A DNA stretch of 5,091 nucleotides. It comes from JBEKEX01 sp050013615 (lineage in GTDB: Bacteria; Chloroflexota; Anaerolineae; Anaerolineales; Anaerolineaceae). Position numbers and translations under genes: made by a program. The notes beneath the pieces were generated by a model. That model saw only the letters and a list, made by a program, of their open reading frames with translations, had not been told where the DNA came from and made no database searches. Shown here piece after piece: positions 1-5,091 of the stretch. The stretch's first letter is position 1. Each line of letters begins with the position of its first letter. The DNA lies in the NCBI GenBank assembly GCA_050013615.1, contig JBEKEX010000188.1, positions 1-5,091 on the forward strand, written 5' to 3'.

Positions 1-396
1 GTGCCGCCCGCGCCCGAGGCAATGGAAAGGATGGCGTTGCCACGGTCATAGGGGCCTGACAGCAAAGTGGTCAGCTCGCGCTGGGATAATTCTTTCTCGA
101 TTTCAATGGTTTCCTGTTCCAGTTCCGGAAGCAAGCTTTCATCTTGCATCTGGGCCAGTTCGAGGGCATCTTTCGTGCGGCGTTCCAGAGATTGCCAGCC
201 TTCGATCTCATTGCGCAGATCGGCAATCTGCTTCATCAATTGTTGGGCTTTTTGGACGTTATTCCAGAGGTTGGAATCTTCCGAGGCCTGCTGCAATTTT
301 GCTAATTCAGTTTCTTTACTCGGCAGGTCAAAGATACTCCATAAGGTGTTGGATTGTTTCAGCACTGTGTTGCAAACGGTTGACTAAATCAGACAT
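1..396 (-). CDS. prfB: Peptide chain release factor 2 (RF2), N-terminal part, with programmed +1 frameshift
   Basis: RF2 recognises UGA and UAA stop codons in the ribosomal A site and triggers peptide release. The reading starts MSDLVNRLQ and runs 22 codons to an in-frame TGA (330-328). It continues in the +1 frame as LDLPSKETELAKL and stays open to the window edge, giving 131 visible residues of the roughly 360 usual for the family. The visible part is the charged helical domain 1 (residues about 1-115), ending with the RF signature AILSIASGAGG just before the edge. The SPF and GGQ motifs would lie outside. Two adjacent ATGs are possible (399 and 396). I chose 396 because the GGAGG core lies 5 bases upstream of it, against 2 for the other. 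The gene begins 18 bases after the ftsY stop, so the two are probably co-transcribed. The frameshift means the level of RF2 protein controls its own synthesis, as known for this family. Identification is firm; the 3' end is cut by the window. Confidence 0.95.
327..342 (-). promoter_or_regulatory. prfB programmed +1 ribosomal frameshift site
   Basis: On the minus strand the sequence reads ATGGAG-TAT-CTT-TGA-C. The elements match the known RF2 recoding signal: an internal Shine-Dalgarno-like GGAG (340-337), three bases of spacer (TAT), the slippery CTT codon (333-331), the in-frame stop TGA (330-328) and a C after it that makes termination inefficient. Slipping by one base makes the ribosome read CTT then GAC, and the RF2 sequence continues. 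When RF2 is scarce, termination at UGA is slow and shifting is favoured; when RF2 is plentiful, translation stops after 22 residues. The E. coli SD-like element is stronger (AGGGGG), but the spacing to CTT is the same here. Confidence 0.95.
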
Positions 397-400
397 CATT

Positions 401-406
401 CCCTCC
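401..406 (-). promoter_or_regulatory. Ribosome binding site of prfB
   Basis: GGAGGG lies between the ftsY stop codon and a doubled ATG-ATG. The spacing from the GGAGG core is 2 bases to the first ATG and 5 to the second, which favours the second (396) as the start. Confidence 0.75.
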
Positions 407-414
407 GAAATAAA

Positions 415-1323
415 CTACGACAGAATACTTTCTACAAAGGCTTCGCGATCGAACACCTGCAAGTCCTCAGGCTTTTCTCCCAGGCCAACGTATAGAATGG
501 GCAGGCCCAGTTCGCTCTGGATGGCAAACGCCATCCCTCCTCGGGCGGAAGAATCCAGCTTGGCCAAAATGATCCCGTTCACGTGGACGGCTTCCTTGAA
601 GGCCTTGGCCTGCAGCAAGGCATTCTGCCCCGTAGTGGCATCCAGCACCAGCCAGGTGGCGTGCGGCGCAGTTGGCATGGCTTTGCCTACCACGCGATGG
701 ACCTTTTTGAGTTCTTCCATTAAGTTGTAGCGTGTATGCAGCCTGCCGGCGGTATCCACCAGGAGGACATCCATCTTCCGGGCAAGGGCGGCCTGCACGG
801 CGTCATAAGCCACCGCACCGGGATCGGCATCCGGCTGGCCGGTAATAATGGACAGATCCAACTTTTCTGCCCAGACCTGCAACTGCTCGACGGCGGCAGC
901 GCGATAAGTATCAGCGGCTGCCAGCAGCACTTTCTTGCCTTGCAGGGCAAATTGCTGGCCCAATTTGGCTGCCGTAGTGGTCTTCCCGGAGCCGTTCACA
1001 CCGACCAGCAGGATGACGGTGGGGTGAAATGCATCCAGGTCGAAGTTGGGGGCGGGCTCCAGCCGGTTGAATAACTCATCGTGCACCGATTGTTGAAGCT
1101 CATCCAGACGGATGAAGCCACGCTCGGCAACGATCTTCCGTAGCGATACGAGAATTGATTCGGTAACCTCGATTCCCATGTCAGCCTGGATGAGCAAAGC
1201 TTCCAATTGCTCCCAGGCCTGCGAATTGATCTGCGTGGCACCGAAAAAGGTGGAGATGCGCCCGAAGGTGGTCTTGCGCGTGCGTTCGAGCCCGTTCTTC
1301 CACTTTGAGACGAAGTCAGTCAT
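415..1323 (-). CDS. ftsY: Signal recognition particle receptor FtsY (SRP GTPase)
   Basis: FtsY is the receptor that docks SRP-ribosome complexes at the cytoplasmic membrane. It forms a composite GTPase with Ffh and hands nascent membrane proteins to SecYEG. The 302-residue product shows the N domain helices (about 1-95) and the G domain with all SRP-GTPase motifs: the P-loop GVNGSGKTTT (108-117), DTYRAAAVEQL (138-148), DTAGRLHT (190-197), the guanine-specificity segment AKLDSSARGG (254-263, usually TKLDGTAKGG in FtsY) and GLGEKPEDLQVFD (280-292). There is no long acidic A domain before the N domain, which is common outside enterobacteria; membrane contact would rely on the basic N-terminal helix (KWKNGLERTRK). 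The ATG at 1323 fits the family start. It has no good SD but sits 8 bases behind a consensus -10 box, so the message may be leaderless. prfB follows after 18 bases and is likely co-transcribed. Family assignment is certain; membrane behaviour is inferred. Confidence 0.97.
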   Translation of the reverse strand: MTDFVSKWKNGLERTRKTTFGRISTFFGATQINSQAWEQLEALLIQADMGIEVTESILVSLRKIVAERGFIRLDELQQSVHDELFNRLEPAPNFDLDAFHPTVILLVGVNGSGKTTTAAKLGQQFALQGKKVLLAAADTYRAAAVEQLQVWAEKLDLSIITGQPDADPGAVAYDAVQAALARKMDVLLVDTAGRLHTRYNLMEELKKVHRVVGKAMPTAPHATWLVLDATTGQNALLQAKAFKEAVHVNGIILAKLDSSARGGMAFAIQSELGLPILYVGLGEKPEDLQVFDREAFVESILS

Positions 1324-1331
1324 AGCGCCTG

Positions 1332-1360
1332 ATTATAACATCCTGTACCCCGCTTAACAT
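1332..1360 (-). promoter_or_regulatory. Sigma-70-type extended -10 promoter for ftsY(-prfB)
   Basis: On the minus strand a perfect TATAAT (1337-1332) is preceded by TGT, an extended -10 element (TGnTATAAT). A weak -35 match, ATGTTA (1360-1355, 3 of 6 against TTGACA), lies 17 bases upstream. Extended -10 promoters tolerate a poor -35. The region just upstream is clearly more AT-rich than the surrounding genes. The start codon begins 9 bases after the last base of the -10 box, so transcription would start within about 0-3 bases of the ATG. Confidence 0.7.
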
Positions 1361-1414
1361 GAACATATTACTTCACAAAGCTATTTTTACCTTATCTTAA
1401 GAGAATACATTCAC

Positions 1415-1435
1415 AAAAAATGGTTTGAAGGGGCA

Positions 1436-1447
<12 letters not shown>
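1415..1447 (-). terminator. Probable intrinsic terminator overlapping the rlmN stop
   Basis: In the direction of transcription GAAG(T)GGGC pairs with GCCCCTTC, giving eight base pairs with one bulged T and the loop TGAT. That loop contains the rlmN stop codon. After six bases (AAACCA) comes a run of six T. The hairpin is short and the T-run is not directly adjacent, so it is a weak or partial terminator at best. Its position between rlmN and a separate ftsY promoter supports the call. Confidence 0.45.
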
Positions 1448-2482
<1,035 letters not shown>

Positions 2483-2497
2483 AGGTGAATTTTACTT

Positions 2498-3286
2498 TTA
2501 CTCTGACAATAACACCATCAGATCTTTGGCGATCAGGTCTGGGCGCGGCGAGAACGTCTCCACATCTTTGAGTTTGGAGACACCCGAAAGCACCAGTGCC
2601 GTGCGGCAGCCTGCTTCTTTTGCACCGGCGATGTCGGTTTCAAGGCGGTCACCCACGGCCAGGGTTTGCTCGGCGGGAATCCCCAGACGTTTGAGCGCCA
2701 AGTTGAAGAGGAAGGGGGAGGGTTTACCCGCTATGGTCGGTTTGACACCAGTAGATGCTTCGAAGAATGCCAGGTAGGGCCCGGTACCGGGAATCACCTT
2801 GCCATTGGGCTGGGGAAAAGTCTTATCCGGGTTGGTGCCGATGAATGGTACGCCAGAGCGAACCAGGGTGGTAACAGCACAAAAATCGTCAAAAGTTGCA
2901 TGGCGGTTCAAGCCAACGACAACCGCTTTCACATTTTCCTCGGCATGATAGTAGCCGTGTTCCTTCAGGGTGGTGCGAACACCTTCCTCGCCAAAGATAT
3001 AGACGGGACCGCCACCGGGGAAACGCTCTTCAAGCATGTCGGCTACGGCCATGGGGGAGTTGATGATCTGATCGGGTTCGACCTCGACACCAAAGGTGCG
3101 GACTTTCTCGACGAATTTCGCTGCGGTTTGAGTGGTATTGTTTGTGGCCAGCATGACCTTCAAGTTTAATTCTTTCATCCTTTTGAAGGCAGCCGGCATG
3201 TCGATCAGGGCAACTTTGTCGGCCCACAGCACGCCGTCCATGTCCAGGATCAAAGCTTTGATGGGCGGGTTCAATTTTGAAAACAT
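2498..3286 (-). CDS. HAD-superfamily hydrolase, class IIA (NagD-like phosphatase)
   Basis: This is a 262-residue cytoplasmic phosphatase of the haloacid dehalogenase superfamily. It shows all four HAD motifs: DMDGVLW (15-21, nucleophile D15 and acid/base D17), ATNN (47-50, motif II Thr), the motif III lysine in GKPSP (K188) and GDRLETDI (212-219, metal-binding acidic residues). The C2-type cap lies between motifs II and III (about 75-180) and includes the GTNPDKTFP signature (150-158) typical of the NagD/4-nitrophenylphosphatase/phosphoglycolate phosphatase group. The substrate cannot be read from the sequence; sugar phosphates, nucleotides or phosphoglycolate are all possible. The frame is open upstream to an ATG at 3325, but that start lies inside a hairpin. 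The start at 3286 has a good SD and gives the normal N-terminus, a few residues before the first beta strand. It sits where clpX often follows clpP. Confidence 0.9.
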   Translation of the reverse strand: MFSKLNPPIKALILDMDGVLWADKVALIDMPAAFKRMKELNLKVMLATNNTTQTAAKFVEKVRTFGVEVEPDQIINSPMAVADMLEERFPGGGPVYIFGEEGVRTTLKEHGYYHAEENVKAVVVGLNRHATFDDFCAVTTLVRSGVPFIGTNPDKTFPQPNGKVIPGTGPYLAFFEASTGVKPTIAGKPSPFLFNLALKRLGIPAEQTLAVGDRLETDIAGAKEAGCRTALVLSGVSKLKDVETFSPRPDLIAKDLMVLLSE

Positions 3287-3291
3287 TTTTT

Positions 3292-3297
3292 CTCTCC
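3292..3297 (-). promoter_or_regulatory. Ribosome binding site deciding the HAD gene start
   Basis: GGAGAG followed by five A lies just before the ATG at 3286. It gives near-ideal spacing and rules against the upstream in-frame ATG at 3325, which would add 13 residues unlike the family. Confidence 0.75.
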
Positions 3298-3303
3298 GTG
3301 CAT

Positions 3304-3333
3304 CAAGCCGGATGCAAAACGCCATCCGGCTTG
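3304..3333 (-). repeat. Perfect inverted repeat (11-bp stem, 8-base loop) between clpP and the HAD gene
   Basis: CAAGCCGGATG and CATCCGGCTTG are exact reverse complements separated by 8 bases. In the mRNA this forms a stable GC-rich hairpin that ends 6 bases before the SD of the HAD gene and starts 32 bases after the clpP stop. Neither direction has a T-run directly after the stem, so it is not a standard intrinsic terminator. The layout (GCCGGATG...CATCCGGC) resembles REP-type palindromes of other bacteria. Likely roles are protection of the clpP message 3' end, RNA processing between the two genes, or membership of a dispersed repeat family. The structure is certain; the role is inferred. 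Confidence 0.8.
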
Positions 3334-3365
3334 TTGTGAATGTATCGATGTTGGCTGCGTGTCTA

Positions 3366-3968
3366 TTACTTGGTCGATTTCAAGACCTGGTCGACCAGAC
3401 CATATTCGACCGCCTGAGCAGCATCCATGTAGTAGTTTCGGTCGGTATCTTTTTCGATGGTTTCCATTGTTTGGCCGGTGCTTTCTGACAGAATTTCCAT
3501 CAGCCGGGCTTTCAAGCGCAAGATCTCTCGCGCCTGGATTTCGATGTCGGATGCTTGGCCTTCAGCACCTCCCAACGGCTGGTGCATGTGAATGGTGGCG
3601 TGCGGCAGGGCATAACGCTGCCCTTTGGTGCCGGCGGTCAAGAGCACGGTACCAAACGAAGCGGTGACGCCGACGGCGACAGTGCTGATCTTGTTAGGAA
3701 TCATCTTCATCGTATCGTAGATCGCCAGACCGGAATAGATCTGGCCGCCGGGCGAATTGATATACATTTGAATGGCGCGCTCCGGATCTTCGTGACTCAG
3801 GTAGAGCAATTGCGCCACCACCAGGTTAGCAACCTGGTCATCGATGGCTGTACCGACGAAGATAATCCTTTCCTTCAGAAGGAGCGAATAGATATCGTAG
3901 GCACGTTCACCACGCCCCGATGATTCGATCACCATCGGGATGACAGATTTGAAATCAGGGATGTTCAT
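3366..3968 (-). CDS. clpP: ATP-dependent Clp protease proteolytic subunit ClpP
   Basis: ClpP forms a double-heptamer barrel that degrades proteins unfolded by ClpX or ClpA/C-type ATPases. The 200-residue product aligns over its whole length: N-terminal PMVIESSGRGERAYDIYSLLLKERI (11-35) with the axial/hydrophobic-clip region, the oxyanion segment NSPGG (71-75), the nucleophile in VTASFG (S104), the base in HMHQPLGG (H129), and the C-terminal handle ending EYGLVDQVL. The Ser-His spacing is 25 residues, as in E. coli. The third triad position, 49 residues after His, is Asn178 (DTDRNYYMD) where most ClpPs have Asp (DTERDRF in E. coli). It could still be active, or need a partner subunit. The start at 3968 has a GGAGGT three bases upstream. 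It lies 44 bases downstream of tig with no terminator between, so the two are probably co-transcribed. Family call is certain; activity level is open. Confidence 0.97.
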   Translation of the reverse strand: MNIPDFKSVIPMVIESSGRGERAYDIYSLLLKERIIFVGTAIDDQVANLVVAQLLYLSHEDPERAIQMYINSPGGQIYSGLAIYDTMKMIPNKISTVAVGVTASFGTVLLTAGTKGQRYALPHATIHMHQPLGGAEGQASDIEIQAREILRLKARLMEILSESTGQTMETIEKDTDRNYYMDAAQAVEYGLVDQVLKSTK

Positions 3969-3971
3969 TTT

Positions 3972-3977
3972 ACCTCC
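3972..3977 (-). promoter_or_regulatory. Ribosome binding site of clpP
   Basis: GGAGGT lies three bases before the ATG at 3968. It supports this start and independent, strong translation of clpP within the tig transcript. Confidence 0.75.
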
Positions 3978-4012
3978 ATACCCTTGTTGCTTTGAACTGC
4001 ATTGAGCTCATT

Positions 4013-5091
4013 TTACTCTTTCTTGGCAGCAGCAGGCTTCTTTACCGTCTTTGTGGAAGCTTTTTTCTTTGCGGCTGTTGGCGTTGCTGCGGCCTTCTCT
4101 TTTTTCGCAGCCGGTTTGGCTGCTTTTTTCGCCGGAGATTTTTTCGTTTTTTCTTCAGGCTGTTTTTCTTCGGCCGGTTTTTCTTCAGCCTTGCCGGTGG
4201 CAATGTCCTTCAGCCGTTCCAAAACGTGCTGGTTCATCAAGCGGGAAGCGGCCTGGACGGCGATGGCATTTGCCAGGCGCTGGGGGCTGGTCTTGCGCTG
4301 CAGCTTCCTGAAATCGGTGGAATATTGCATGTCAGCCAGCGTATCATTGAAGGCCTGGTTGATCTCTTTTTCTTCAAGCTTGATATTTTCTTCGCGGGCA
4401 ATGGCTTCTAGGATCAGGGATTGCTCCAAACGCTTCTTGGCAGCCGGCGTGACCTCGTCCTGGATAAACTTCTCGCGGTCGGTCTTGCGCAGCTTCATAT
4501 AAGCTTCCAGGTCGAGCTTTTGTTCTGCAAGGTCCTGTTCGATGGAATGAAGGACCGACTCTTGTTCTTCTTCCAGCATCTGCGGCGGATACTTGATCGT
4601 CGCCATCCCGACCAACTTTTCGATGATCTTGCCGAAGTATTCATCTTCGTAATCGTGCTTTGCGGTTGCTTCGAGACGCACGCGGATGGATTGCTTCAGG
4701 GCGTCCAGGTTCTCGAACTGGCCAACGTTGTGAGCGAATTCATCGTTGAGCTCGGGAAGCTTGAGCACTTTGATGCTCTCGACCTTGACGTGGAATTCGA
4801 TCTTCTTACCCTTCAACGTCTCGCTGTCGAAGTCATCGGGATAGGTGTAGGTGATCGTCTTCTCGTCGTTGGCGCTCATACTGACTAATGCGTCTTCGAA
4901 ACCTTTGTAGGGGAAATCACCTTCGTTCAAGGAGGAATCGCCGAGATAATATTGATAAGGGGTTTCCTTGATCAATTCCGGGTCTTCGCCTTCGGCGGGA
5001 TCCACCAAGTGGCCACTCAACTTGATGTAGATGACATCCCCATTGGCAGCAGGGCGCTCGACCGGTTCAGTGGTGCTGAAGAGCATTTGAT
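4013..5091 (-). CDS. tig: Trigger factor, PPIase and C-terminal chaperone domains (5' end outside window)
   Basis: Trigger factor is the ribosome-bound chaperone that meets nascent chains at the tunnel exit. The frame is open to the window edge, so the ATG at 5086 is an internal methionine. Comparison with E. coli places it near residue 140, and the N-terminal ribosome-binding domain lies outside. Numbering from that Met, PVERPAANGD (9-18) opens the FKBP-like PPIase domain (to about 108), with KGFEDALVSM (61-70), YPDDF (82-86) and LKGKKIEF (91-98). LPELNDEF (110-117) begins the long helical arms of the chaperone domain (to about 297). Residues 299-357 form a Lys/Ala/Pro/Glu-rich, probably disordered tail that E. 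coli trigger factor lacks. The PPIase domain is divergent, with a longer acidic loop (28-42), so prolyl isomerase activity is uncertain. It ends 44 bases before clpP, the common tig-clpP order. Confidence 0.94.
   Translation of the reverse strand, partial: QMLFSTTEPVERPAANGDVIYIKLSGHLVDPAEGEDPELIKETPYQYYLGDSSLNEGDFPYKGFEDALVSMSANDEKTITYTYPDDFDSETLKGKKIEFHVKVESIKVLKLPELNDEFAHNVGQFENLDALKQSIRVRLEATAKHDYEDEYFGKIIEKLVGMATIKYPPQMLEEEQESVLHSIEQDLAEQKLDLEAYMKLRKTDREKFIQDEVTPAAKKRLEQSLILEAIAREENIKLEEKEINQAFNDTLADMQYSTDFRKLQRKTSPQRLANAIAVQAASRLMNQHVLERLKDIATGKAEEKPAEEKQPEEKTKKSPAKKAAKPAAKKEKAAATPTAAKKKASTKTVKKPAAAKKE

Noticed and set aside
67..387. Plus-strand ORF covering the prfB region as a real gene
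   Set aside because: The minus strand encodes clear RF2 sequence through the recoding site; the plus-strand frame is Ser/Cys-rich with no recognisable family and no SD.
3287..3325. Upstream in-frame ATG that would lengthen the HAD protein by 13 residues
   Set aside because: That ATG sits inside the hairpin and has no SD, whereas the ATG at 3286 has GGAGAG at good spacing and gives the usual N-terminus.
3339..3365. Possible promoter for the HAD gene on the minus strand: TAGACA (3365-3360) and TACATT (3344-3339)
   Set aside because: The -35 is 5 of 6, but the -10 is only 4 of 6 and the spacer is 15 bases, too short. A start there would place the hairpin at the very 5' end of the mRNA, which is attractive but unsupported.
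4040..4170. A-runs in the trigger factor tail as possible -1 frameshift sites
   Set aside because: The six-A runs are not in the phase required for an X XXY YYZ slippery heptamer and no clear downstream structure was seen.
3992..4502. Plus-strand frames rich in Phe, Cys and Leu that look like membrane proteins
   Set aside because: They are the complement of Lys (AAA/AAG) and Glu codons in the trigger factor tail, which read as Phe/Leu on the other strand.

Overview
All recognisable genes in this window lie on the minus strand and are housekeeping genes for protein synthesis, folding, targeting and turnover. In transcription order (high to low coordinates) they are: trigger factor (tig, 5' end outside the window), clpP, a HAD-superfamily phosphatase of the NagD-like class, rlmN, ftsY and the start of prfB (3' end outside the window). 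Coding density is high. The largest non-coding gap is 112 bases, between rlmN and ftsY, and I see no tRNA, rRNA, CRISPR array, transposon or phage gene.

The organism is a bacterium with roughly balanced base composition. The gene set, the short FtsY without an acidic A domain, and the trigger factor with a long Lys/Ala-rich C-terminal tail made me think of Chloroflexota (Anaerolineae-like). That is an impression from family resemblance, not a demonstrated assignment.

Layout. Right part (about 3366-5091): trigger factor and ClpP, 44 bases apart, the common tig-clpP pair. The next gene is not clpX but a HAD phosphatase (2498-3286). It is preceded by a perfect 11-bp-stem hairpin and followed after 15 bases by rlmN (1436-2482). 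A bulged hairpin with a delayed T-run overlaps the rlmN stop codon. The gap that follows contains a consensus extended -10 element so close to the ftsY start codon that the ftsY mRNA would be leaderless or nearly so. I therefore read the window as two transcription units: tig-clpP-HAD-rlmN and ftsY-prfB.

The best-supported special feature is in prfB. Its reading frame is interrupted by an in-frame TGA after 22 codons, set in the classical release-factor-2 recoding signal: an SD-like GGAG, then TATCTTTGAC. The gene resumes in the +1 frame and encodes recognisable RF2. A conventional ORF finder misses this gene entirely. The second point worth checking is that ClpP keeps the catalytic Ser and His at the right spacing but has Asn where the triad Asp should be. 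I found no new mobile, defence or biosynthetic system; the interest lies in regulation and in active-site variation within ordinary genes.
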